Shown here piece after piece: positions 6,911 to 14,106 of a stretch of DNA of 25,758 nucleotides (its first letter is position 1; the number at the start of each line of letters is the position of its first letter). The translations under genes and the position numbers were made by a program. The notes beneath the pieces were generated by a model that worked only from the letters and a program-made list of their open reading frames with translations, searched no databases and was not told where the DNA came from. Origin of the DNA: Actinomycetota bacterium (GTDB lineage Bacteria; Actinomycetota; Thermoleophilia; UBA2241); NCBI GenBank assembly GCA_003157715.1, contig PMKK01000132.1:6888-32645 (forward strand), given 5' to 3'.

Positions 6911-8783
6911 TGAGAACCCCTTTGCGGTTGGTGAAGTCGCCCGAGCTGTCGAGGAAGAGCTGGTCGACGGTCTCTCGCGCCACCGCGCTCGCGTCCTCCT
7001 CGAGCAGCGCGATCGTCCGGTTGGCGAGCAGCGCCCGGAAGGCCAGTTTGGCCGGGGGCAGCGAATCGGGGCCCTTCCACGGCGGCAGAAGACGGTAGAC
7101 GAGGTCGGTGGGCAGGGCCGACAGCGCGGTCTTCGCCGCCGGCTTGAGCCGGGCCTTCGGCGTCGGGCGGCCGGCGGCCGGCGCCGCGAGAGCCGCCAGC
7201 AGGCAGAGAGCTCCGTCGCCCGGCAGCACCCGCTCGATCCCGGGGGAGGCGAGCTCGCGCACGATCGCCGCCAGCATCTCCGCCGACTTCAGCAGCTCGG
7301 ACGGAGACGGCGTCGACGACGAGCGCGCGTAGGGGACGGGACGAGCCAAGCCGTCGGCGATCGTCGTGAAGGCGCGCGAGTGCGCGCGCAGCTCGGCCGG
7401 CAGCGAGCGCACCGTCTCGATGATCAGGGGCGAGAGGTGCGGGGTGATGATCTCCATATAGCGGGCCTTGAGGCCGTTGAGCCCGGCGGGGACGATGGGG
7501 ATATAGCCGGTCTGCATCGCGCGCAGACGATAGTCGAGTCTGCTCTCGCCCTGGGCGACGCGCAGGTGGGCCGACCAGCTCTGTGGCGCGAGACCGAGCC
7601 GGCGGATGACGTGGCTCTCCGGGTAGTCGCCGGCCGCCGCTCCGCCCAAGCTCCGACGGCTGTTCTCGGGCGTCGGCGAGTGGCGACGCGGACCGTACGC
7701 CTCGTCGCCGCGCACGATGCCGCAGACGCCCGCGCGCGTCAGGTCACGCCACAGTGTAAGGCCATCCAGGTAGCCGACGATCTCGTCGTTGCGACCCTCG
7801 TCGGCGGCGACGAAACGCGCCAGCATCGTGTCGACGTCGGTGCTGGCGTCGATGATCAGGACCTCGTGCTCTACGCGATACCGGCGCGCGAGCCGGCGGG
7901 CGATGGAGACGTCGGAGAGAGGGTTGCGCAACGAGGCGCGCGTCGCCCAGGTCACGCAGCGCGGCCGCACGCCGTTCTGGACGAGGAAGGCGAGCAGCGC
8001 GCGGCTGTCGCGGCCACCCGACAGCGCCAGGACCCAGCGCTCGGGATCGATGTTGAGGTGACCGCAGGTGGTGGCGATGGCCTCGCGCAGGCGGGCGACG
8101 TGCGCGTCGGTATCGCCGGCCGCGGGCTCGAGGACGTACGGGGCGCGGCGTTCGCTCAGGCGCCAGGAAGCGCGGTCGAGAGCAATGCGGACGCCGGGCT
8201 GGACGCGGCACAGGCGCGCGTCCCAGGAGACCTCGGGCCCCAGGGTGCCCGATGAGAGAAAGCAAGCGGTCGCCTCGGGCTGCGGCTCGAAGCTTCCGAG
8301 GAGCATGACCAGGGCGCGCTGCGAGGTCGAGGCCAGGAAGGCGTCGTCGGTGAGCGCGTACCAGAGCGTGCGCGAGGCGCAGATGTCGGCCACGAGCTCG
8401 ACGGCGTCGGCGTCCCAGCGGGCCAGCGCATAGGTGCCCTCCGGGGCTTCACTGCCGGTGCGCCACCAGAAGCCTGGGCGGCCGAAGAGGCCGCCGACAC
8501 AGCAGGCTCCGCCCGCCGGCGCGCCCGGTCGTGCGACGGGCTCGCCGGCGTGCGTGCCATCGCCGCCGTGGACCCCATCGCCGCCGTGGGCCCCATCGCC
8601 GCCGTGGACCCACACGCCCTCGGCCGTCGGGTTGGCGACCACCGCCGCGACGCCGGCGGACGCAAGCGCGAGCGGCTCGCGCACCGGCACCTCGGGCGGC
8701 GCGAGGCGCAGCGCCGCACGTCGCACGCGGTCCGCCGCCGCCGGGCGACCACTGCGGGTACAGGCGAGGATAAGGTCAGCCAC
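6900..8783 (-). CDS. Asparagine-synthetase-like protein without a functional glutaminase domain
   Basis: A 627-residue protein starting at GTG 8783, behind a strong AAGGGGGG site; the frame extends upstream without family similarity. The N-terminal 210 residues resemble a decayed class II glutaminase: they begin VADLI, so Cys2 is absent, and include an unusual HGGDG repeat (residues 60-76). The synthetase domain carries the PP-loop LALSGGRDS (residues 252-260), YLDGLTLW and GDEAYG, so ATP-dependent adenylation is plausible. Such homologues act as amide or lactam synthetases in polysaccharide, peptide or secondary-metabolite pathways, often using ammonia. No pathway genes are adjacent, so the product is unknown. 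It overlaps the downstream CheB-like gene by 11 bp. Confidence 0.82.
   Translation of the reverse strand: MADLILACTRSGRPAAADRVRRAALRLAPPEVPVREPLALASAGVAAVVANPTAEGVWVHGGDGAHGGDGVHGGDGTHAGEPVARPGAPAGGACCVGGLFGRPGFWWRTGSEAPEGTYALARWDADAVELVADICASRTLWYALTDDAFLASTSQRALVMLLGSFEPQPEATACFLSSGTLGPEVSWDARLCRVQPGVRIALDRASWRLSERRAPYVLEPAAGDTDAHVARLREAIATTCGHLNIDPERWVLALSGGRDSRALLAFLVQNGVRPRCVTWATRASLRNPLSDVSIARRLARRYRVEHEVLIIDASTDVDTMLARFVAADEGRNDEIVGYLDGLTLWRDLTRAGVCGIVRGDEAYGPRRHSPTPENSRRSLGGAAAGDYPESHVIRRLGLAPQSWSAHLRVAQGESRLDYRLRAMQTGYIPIVPAGLNGLKARYMEIITPHLSPLIIETVRSLPAELRAHSRAFTTIADGLARPVPYARSSSTPSPSELLKSAEMLAAIVRELASPGIERVLPGDGALCLLAALAAPAAGRPTPKARLKPAAKTALSALPTDLVYRLLPPWKGPDSLPPAKLAFRALLANRTIALLEEDASAVARETVDQLFLDSSGDFTNRKGVLNGG
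8560..8613. repeat. 18-bp tandem repeat inside the asparagine-synthetase-like gene
   Basis: Three near-identical 18-bp units (CATCGCCGCCGTGG(A/G)CCC type). They encode successive VHGGDG, AHGGDG and VHGGDG segments on the minus strand. The array is in frame and likely varies in length between strains. Confidence 0.75.
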
Positions 8784-9033
8784 CGCACTCCCCCCTTCAG
8801 CTCGTCGCCCTATGCTACCTCTGGTGGTGGTCGAGGGCAGTGTTGGCATTTCTGTCCAGAAGAGGTGGAAGGGGCCCGCCGGCTCCACGGTCTCGACTAC
8901 CGGCTACCGCATCAGCGAGCTCCTCGCAAATCAGGAGCTCCGCGGCAAGACGGCCCGCAAAGTCGCGTGGAGGCACATGAGCCGCGAGGCCGCGCGCCTG
9001 GCGCACGGTCTCGGCGCAGGCGCAAGACCGCTG

Positions 9034-9939
9034 TCACGCCGCCAGGCGTCGCTGTTCATCTGGCGAGGCGACCGGCGGCGCGCCTGCCTGGGTCTGACGC
9101 CCCGAACGTCTCAGGTGCACTCGGGTGAACTCGGCACCGAAGAAGACGATCAAGGCCGAGTAGTACATCCACAGCAGCAGGGCGACGACGGAGCCGGCCG
9201 CCCCAAACGACGATGCCGTCGTGCTTCGCGCAAGATAGAGCCCTATCGCCAGGCGTCCGACATCGAACAGCAGCGCCGTGACGAAGGCGCCGAGCCACAC
9301 GTCTGCCCACCGCGGCCTGGAGCTGGCCGCAAAGCGAAACAGGGCCGCGAACAGGAGAGTAAGCAAGCCCAGCGTCAGCAGAAGATCGGCCGCCCGCAGA
9401 ACGAGCTCGGCGGCCGGCAGTGAACCGCTGACCCTGCCGGCCATCCACGTCCAGGCGACACTGACCGCAAGCAGGGCCAGCAGACAGAGGGCAACGCCGA
9501 TGACGAGGACCGCGTTCGCGAGCCTCGTCACCACGGCGCCCTTCGCCCTCGCAAGAAGACCCCGCGCCGGCGGCACTCGCACGTCCCACATGGCATCGAG
9601 GGCCGTACGCATGATCGAGAACACCCCGGAGGAGCCCAGGAGCAGGAGCAACGTGCCCACGACGATCGCGGCGACCCCGCCCCCGGGCCGGTGTGCGTTT
9701 GTGAGGATCGTACGTACGGCGTCGGCCACCTTCGCGCCCGCTCTGTCGTCGATCTGCCTGAGCAGAGCGGCCCGAGCGGCGCCCGGACCGTACACGAAGC
9801 CGGCGACGGCGACCGCGATGAGCAGAAGCGGCGCCAGCGCGAGCAGCGTGTAGAACGACAAGGCCGCCGCATACTGGCTCGCCTTGTCGGCAACCCACGC
9901 CTGAAAGGTCTCCTTGACCGTGTCGATCGCGTTCCTCAC
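9034..9939 (-). CDS. YihY/BrkB family inner-membrane protein
   Basis: A 301-residue polytopic membrane protein. The family signature is clear: KASQYAAALSFYTLLALAPLLLIAVAVAG in the first 60 residues, LLLGSSGVFSIMRTALDAMWDV, and YLARSTTASSFGAAGSVVALLLWMYYSALIVFFGAEFTRV. About six membrane segments can be counted. The start is placed at GTG 9939 because GTGA overlaps the stop of the small upstream membrane gene; a longer frame start at 10026 overlaps that gene fully and is less likely. The family was once called ribonuclease BN by mistake. Its role is unsettled, with export or envelope functions proposed. The C-terminus is a short polar cytoplasmic tail. Confidence 0.92.
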   Translation of the reverse strand: MRNAIDTVKETFQAWVADKASQYAAALSFYTLLALAPLLLIAVAVAGFVYGPGAARAALLRQIDDRAGAKVADAVRTILTNAHRPGGGVAAIVVGTLLLLLGSSGVFSIMRTALDAMWDVRVPPARGLLARAKGAVVTRLANAVLVIGVALCLLALLAVSVAWTWMAGRVSGSLPAAELVLRAADLLLTLGLLTLLFAALFRFAASSRPRWADVWLGAFVTALLFDVGRLAIGLYLARSTTASSFGAAGSVVALLLWMYYSALIVFFGAEFTRVHLRRSGRQTQAGAPPVASPDEQRRLAA

Positions 9940-10091
9940 CAGCGGTACCAACGCGCCGAACTGCCGCGCGCGAAGAACCCGATGATCCAGACGATCGCTA
10001 GCACGGCTGCCAGGATGAACAGCCATTTGACGACGAACCCCAAACCGAACAAGAGGGCGATGATCACCAAAAGGAGAACCAGAGCCAACAT
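9936..10091 (-). CDS. 51-residue hydrophobic membrane protein (Lmo0937/DUF5670-like)
   Basis: A small frame starting at ATG 10091, with a GGAAGGTGG purine tract 5-13 bases upstream. The product begins MLALVLLLVIIALLFGLGF and contains a second hydrophobic run WLFILAAVLAIVWIIGFF, then a basic tail ARGSSARWYRW. Two short membrane helices fit the very small hydrophobic proteins of the Lmo0937/DUF5670 kind, often stress-linked and of unknown function. Its TGA overlaps the GTG of the YihY-family gene (GTGA), so the two are translationally coupled and may act together in the membrane. Assignment to a named family is tentative; the coding call rests on hydrophobic pattern, start site and coupling. 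Confidence 0.72.
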   Translation of the reverse strand: MLALVLLLVIIALLFGLGFVVKWLFILAAVLAIVWIIGFFARGSSARWYRW

Positions 10092-10310
10092 GTTGCCGCC
10101 ACCTTCCTTCGTCTCTCAGGCGGGAATCAGTTCGAACCGCGCCTGGAACAGTCTCTGCAGCCGGCGCCGCATGTGCCGTTGCGGCAAAGAGGCGCCCGCT
10201 CCCACAAGACCTACTCGCACGATGGCCTTACCCATGCTCTTGCAAACCCCGTGCCGCGAGCGCCACCGCTCAGTCTTGGCGCAACCCTGCCGCGAGTCAG
10301 CTCGAAACAC

Positions 10311-11024
10311 TCATGCCGCGGGCGGGCTGAGGCCCCACCCCACGCCTCCGTAACCGTCGAAGTCACACAGCAGGCGGCCGGTGTGCGCATCGACCAGAGA
10401 GATGTCGGTCTCGACCGTGGGCGGCGGGAGCTCGAATGGTGGCCCGGCCCCGGCATACCGCACCTGATCCCACTCCACATGCGTATCGCGGAGAGCCCAG
10501 CACAGCCGATGGTCGATCAGCGGGAAGCCCAGCGGTTCGACCGTCACGAAGGCGAGCACCGCCGTCGAACGAGGCAGCGGGTCGATGTTGGCGCGCGCAG
10601 CGCGGACGGTCTCCGCCAAGGTGGGGAAATCTGGAGGGTAGCTGTAGGCCAAGTCGATGGCGAAGGCTTTGGCCGCCGCGGGAACGGCGAGCCGGGCACG
10701 AGCGACGCCGATCGGCGGCTCGAGGACGAGATCGACCGTCGGCAGGACCAGGCGCGTGCCGGCAGCGGGAACCGCGCCGGGCAACGTGGGCAAAGACGAC
10801 GGACTCGCGCCGACAACCGGGGCGCTGCCGAGCAGGTCACTGGGCGCGGGACGCCCGCACGCGCCTGCCGTGCAGACAGCAGTTGCCAGCAGGGCGATTG
10901 CCAGTAGAGAACGACGGCACACGAGGTCGAGCCTACGCCTTTTCACGTATGACGTCAGTGCCGGCACCACGGGAACCCGGGGCGACCCAACTGCGCTTGA
11001 GGCTGCGGGCGTGGAATCGATCAT
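10311..11024 (-). CDS. Putative exported protein or lipoprotein of unknown function
   Basis: A 237-residue frame from ATG 11024 (GGCGGGACG a few bases upstream). GTG 10946 would give a cleaner signal peptide (KRRRLDLVCRR then LLAIALLATAVCTAGAC) but has no visible ribosome-binding site. The Cys in TAGACGRPAP could be a lipidation site, although the lipobox is weak (A-G-A-C). The mature part is Pro/Ala/Leu-rich at first, then folds-like sequence with a central PIDPLPRSTAVLAFVTVEPLG-like segment and a C-terminal part containing TVETDISLVDAHTGRLLCDFDGYG. I do not recognise the family. It sits alone, just outside the tRNA-Ala remnant at 11131. Confidence 0.68.
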   Translation of the reverse strand: MIDSTPAASSAVGSPRVPVVPALTSYVKRRRLDLVCRRSLLAIALLATAVCTAGACGRPAPSDLLGSAPVVGASPSSLPTLPGAVPAAGTRLVLPTVDLVLEPPIGVARARLAVPAAAKAFAIDLAYSYPPDFPTLAETVRAARANIDPLPRSTAVLAFVTVEPLGFPLIDHRLCWALRDTHVEWDQVRYAGAGPPFELPPPTVETDISLVDAHTGRLLCDFDGYGGVGWGLSPPAA

Positions 11025-11130
11025 CTAGCGTCCCGCCATGCACCGACAAACGGATCGGTAGTCCACACCGCACTGCCTTCTGGCGGTGGCTGTAGCGAAA
11101 TCACAAACTCCCTGCACCTAAGCGTAAGAG

Positions 11131-11192
11131 GCTGGTGGACCGCAGCGGGTTCGAACCGCTGACCTCCGCCGTGCAAAGGCGTCAACTGATTT
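11131..11192 (-). repeat. tRNA-Ala(TGC) 3'-half remnant, attR-like copy 1
   Basis: 62 bp identical to 20456-20517. On the minus strand it contains the anticodon loop TTTGCAC with its 3' stem GGCGG, the variable loop, a perfect T-arm (AGCGG-TTCGAAC-CCGCT), the acceptor 3' strand and CCA ending at 11133. The 5' half of the tRNA is missing. Past the anticodon stem the sequence changes to a non-tRNA flank that is still similar to the flank of copy 2 (shared CTAAT, GTG-CAG and GCGTTCGTTTGCCG up to about 11304). This is the layout expected of the distal junction of an element integrated in a tRNA 3' end. Confidence 0.85.
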
Positions 11193-11369
11193 TCTAATGG
11201 GTGCCAGACAGTGTCGCTGAGCGCGACCGAGAGCGCGAGAAATGGAGTCAGAGTGCCGCTTGGTGCCGCCGAGGAGTGTTGAGTGACACCGCGTTCGTTT
11301 GCCGGACGCTTGCTCGGCGGGGACAGTCTCCTACTCTCCACCTTCGGCTCTCGCAGGCGCGGACAGCCG

Positions 11370-12626
11370 TCAGCGCGTGTCGATCCCCACGCTGGTGCCG
11401 TTCACGTAGGCGCTGCCGCCGGTCACCCAGAAGCTCAGCTTGTGCTTGCCGGTGCGCAGGAAGACGTAGTCGGTGCGCGTGTGGCCGCCGGCGCCGTCGT
11501 TGACGACGTTGCGGCTCGAGAGCTCGAGGCCGTCGACCAGGGCGTGCACACTGGTGTTGCCGGAGAGGGTGTAGAAGTAGCGCACCGCGACGAGGCCGGC
11601 GGTCTTGGTCGTGAAGCTGCGCGCCGCGGTCGTGGTGCCGGCGGCGACGAGGTTGTAGTTCGTGGGGGCGACGAGCGGCCGGTACATTGAAGTCGGATTC
11701 GGCTGGTCGGAGGTCATTACTGGGCTGTCAACGGCCGAACCAAATGGTGGGGCAAGCGGCCCCAGCGCCTCGGACGTGCCAACCGAGCTCCAGACGTTCG
11801 CCGCGTTTCTTGCCCGCACCGAGACGAAGAAGTTCTCACTATCGGAAGCGAGGCCGGTGACGGCGGCGCTCGTGGCGGTTCCTACCGAGGTCCAGCTGCA
11901 GGCATTCGCGGCGCCCGGCGAGTTCCCGACGCAGTACTGGTACTCGGCGATTCCAGATCCGGGATCCGCAGAGGACCAGCTGGCCTGAACAGCGTCGGAG
12001 CCAGCGTCACCTGCCTGCACAACGGGAGTGGAGGGCGGTGTGCTGTCGGGGGCGGTACCGAGACGCCAGTACGCGACTTTCCAGGGCAAACCCCCGCAGG
12101 AAGCGATGTGTTTCGCAGGCGAAAACTGGTGTCGACTGACAGTGAGCGGCGTGTAGTTCTCATCGATGACGTTGAAGACGCCGCCGCCAAGGTTATCTTG
12201 AATGATCGCGGTGTGCACGCTGTAGCCACCCGAAACGGTGGGCGCGTCCCTCCACGGATCTACCGAGTCGTAGATCTGGATGTAGTCGCCCCGCCGAGCC
12301 TCGTCCTGCGACACCTCGACCCCGCCCGCGTGCAGATAGCAGCCGTAGTAGCCATAGCCGCCATCGGCCTGAGTGCCATCACCGGCGTTTCCGATCAGTG
12401 CGGATGACCCAACGCTTTGGGCGACGGCTTTGAAAACCTGATACCCGAAGTCGAAGCACTGACCATCGCCGACTGTGGCCCCGTTGGGATAGCTGTTGGC
12501 CTGGTTGTAGAGCGCATCCGTTGTGATTCGAGCATCTACTGCCAGTGCAGCCGTCGGCAGAGCCGTCAGGACGGCCAACACGCCCACGATCGCGACAAAC
12601 CCAATCTTCACACGTGACAGTCGCAT
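11370..12626 (-). CDS. Secreted CHAP-like peptidase/amidase with FN3-like domain
   Basis: A 418-residue protein from ATG 12626, after a GAGGGGGAG site. Residues 1-29 are a signal peptide (KIGFVAIVGVLAVLTALPTAALA). Residues 40-160 look like a CHAP or related papain-fold cell-wall hydrolase: Cys57 in DGQCFDFGYQVF, His138 in YSVHTAII and an acidic/Asn pair in VIDENY (156-157) are in the right order and spacing. Residues about 195-285 form a fibronectin-III-like domain (PPSTPVVQ...VSVRARNAANVWSS). The C-terminal 110 residues are a beta-rich domain I do not recognise. Cleavage of peptidoglycan cross-bridges or stem peptides is the usual family role. Catalysis is inferred from motif order only. The gene reads away from the amidase at 13105. 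Confidence 0.75.
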   Translation of the reverse strand: MRLSRVKIGFVAIVGVLAVLTALPTAALAVDARITTDALYNQANSYPNGATVGDGQCFDFGYQVFKAVAQSVGSSALIGNAGDGTQADGGYGYYGCYLHAGGVEVSQDEARRGDYIQIYDSVDPWRDAPTVSGGYSVHTAIIQDNLGGGVFNVIDENYTPLTVSRHQFSPAKHIASCGGLPWKVAYWRLGTAPDSTPPSTPVVQAGDAGSDAVQASWSSADPGSGIAEYQYCVGNSPGAANACSWTSVGTATSAAVTGLASDSENFFVSVRARNAANVWSSVGTSEALGPLAPPFGSAVDSPVMTSDQPNPTSMYRPLVAPTNYNLVAAGTTTAARSFTTKTAGLVAVRYFYTLSGNTSVHALVDGLELSSRNVVNDGAGGHTRTDYVFLRTGKHKLSFWVTGGSAYVNGTSVGIDTR

Positions 12627-13104
12627 GGCTCCCCCTCTTCGGACACACTCGCCGGGCCCAGTGTCTTGCCGAATCGCGCCTGTGCCGGCTCACCCGGCCT
12701 CACCCCCAACGAATAGTATCGTATCTGTTCTACTCGAGGACAGACTCAGGCAACTTGAATCGACGCGTCGTCGTCCGCGCATCAGGTGTCCTGGCCGATG
12801 GTTGCCATAACATGAAAGCCTGATCGAGCCAGCTTGGTCGTCGGTGCGCGGCAAGAGCAAACGAGTGAACTCCGTCTTCGGCGGGGTGCGGTTCACCGCC
12901 AAGAATCAGGTCACACGAGACGCTGGGACAAGCCGCTTCTCGTGAACTGCGGAGATTCACACATATTCCCCGGTCGGATCTCCAGAAAGCCGGACGATCC
13001 AACGGCGCACAAGCCGGGCAGACCCAAAGAGACCGCCCCAGCCTGGGGTGTGCTCCGGCGGTCAGGCCCCGCATCGCGTCGGGAGACCTGGCCGGCGCCT
13101 CACT
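12627..13104. other. 478-bp intergenic region, no gene recognised
   Basis: Short open frames occur on both strands but none has a ribosome-binding site or family-like composition. The part nearest 12626 should hold the promoter of the CHAP-like gene; a TACTAT hexamer on the minus strand near 12712-12717 is a possible -10 without a convincing -35. No RNA gene or strong terminator hairpin was seen. Confidence 0.4.
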
Positions 13105-14052
13105 TTACTGGCGAAATGCCCGCAGGTCCGCACGAAACCGCGCGATGTCGGGGGCTAGCCAGTCGGTGTGATCGTTGCGCCATCCCTCAAGATCCTTGAA
13201 GTATGGACTCTGGTTTGCCATCGCATGGCCGATCACATTCGCGTCCGAGATCCCGTAGACGCGTTGCAGCCAGGCCACGAGCCGCAGTCCGGCGTCGAGT
13301 TGGGCAGACCGGTGGAGGATTTGCTGGTCCGCCCAGGACGAGCTCGAGCCTGTCTCCTGCACGAACTCAATGCCGATCGCGACCTGGTTGAGCCCGATGG
13401 CGTGGCGACCGCGCAAATCCGTCGGTAGCTGCTGGTAGATGGTCCCGTCCTTGTCGATCACGAAGTGCGAGACCACGCCCGGAAGCTCGTCCGTGTTGGG
13501 AGCGTCTTGCACAAAGACCGCGTGGGCCGATTCGTAGGAGGGCCCGGCAGTGAAGTGGATCACGATGACGTGAGGCCGCAGGACGATAGTGGCTTGACCG
13601 TAATGCCTGAGCGAATAGGCAGCCATCTCTTGTCTGCGTGTCGGACCAAAGGGAATCAGGTCTTGGACTACATGCGGCCTTGCCGCAGAGCCACCCGCAT
13701 TCTGCCCACCAGATTCGGCGTTCGACGACGCGGTCGGCTTGATGATGACTGCCGTCTTGGCCTGCGGCGTTCCAACTCCCGCGCTCGCCTTAGGTGACGG
13801 GCTCAACGCGGTGCCGACCGCGACGGGCGAGGGACTCTTTCCTGTCGCGGCGAAGGCCAGCCTGAATCCGACGAAGGCGACAGCGAAGGCGACGACGCCT
13901 GCGACGGCGATCAAAACGACTAGGCGATGACGGCGCACACGCGCACGCCTCTGCTCCCCTTCGCGCTGGCGTTGGGCATGTCGGAGCCCCTCGTTGGTGC
14001 CCCAAAAGAAAGGGTCCGGGTGCTCGTCGTTTCGCTCACCGTCGCGCGGCAC
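13105..14052 (-). CDS. Membrane-anchored N-acetylmuramoyl-L-alanine amidase (Amidase_2/PGRP fold)
   Basis: A 315-residue protein from GTG 14052 with GGGGGG just upstream. Residues 1-42 are polar and basic, 43-69 form a single membrane anchor, and 70-125 are a Ser/Pro/Ala-rich spacer. The catalytic domain (about 135-315) has VIVIHFTAG (Zn ligand His166), VVSHFVIDKDGTIYQ, RHAIGLNQVAIGIEFV, VIGHAMANQ (His276) and NDHTDW (His295, Asp297), the order seen in type-2 amidases. The enzyme would cut the amide bond between N-acetylmuramic acid and L-Ala outside the membrane. It begins 54 bp after the stop of the zinc-ribbon gene and is probably co-transcribed with it. Which of His276 and His295 binds zinc is uncertain. 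Confidence 0.88.
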   Translation of the reverse strand: MPRDGERNDEHPDPFFWGTNEGLRHAQRQREGEQRRARVRRHRLVVLIAVAGVVAFAVAFVGFRLAFAATGKSPSPVAVGTALSPSPKASAGVGTPQAKTAVIIKPTASSNAESGGQNAGGSAARPHVVQDLIPFGPTRRQEMAAYSLRHYGQATIVLRPHVIVIHFTAGPSYESAHAVFVQDAPNTDELPGVVSHFVIDKDGTIYQQLPTDLRGRHAIGLNQVAIGIEFVQETGSSSSWADQQILHRSAQLDAGLRLVAWLQRVYGISDANVIGHAMANQSPYFKDLEGWRNDHTDWLAPDIARFRADLRAFRQ

Positions 14053-14106
14053 AATTCCCCCCTATTCGGGAGCGTTGGAGGACGATCCCAAGCGGGGAGT
14101 CATCAC

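Noticed and set aside
6780..8255. A 491-codon plus-strand frame opposite the asparagine-synthetase-like gene
   Set aside because: Composition is that of a complementary strand, and the minus-strand frame has clear PP-loop and GDE motifs.
8784..9033. Short frames on both strands between the YihY-family gene and the asparagine-synthetase-like gene
   Set aside because: None has a start signal or recognisable motif. It is probably leader and terminator DNA.
10116..10310. A 64-codon minus-strand frame between the small membrane gene and the exported protein
   Set aside because: There is no convincing ribosome-binding site and the Arg/Ala-rich composition is uninformative. It is left as intergenic.
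11131..11192. An intact tRNA-Ala gene
   Set aside because: Only the anticodon-to-CCA half is present. The D-arm and the 5' acceptor strand are absent here and at 20456.
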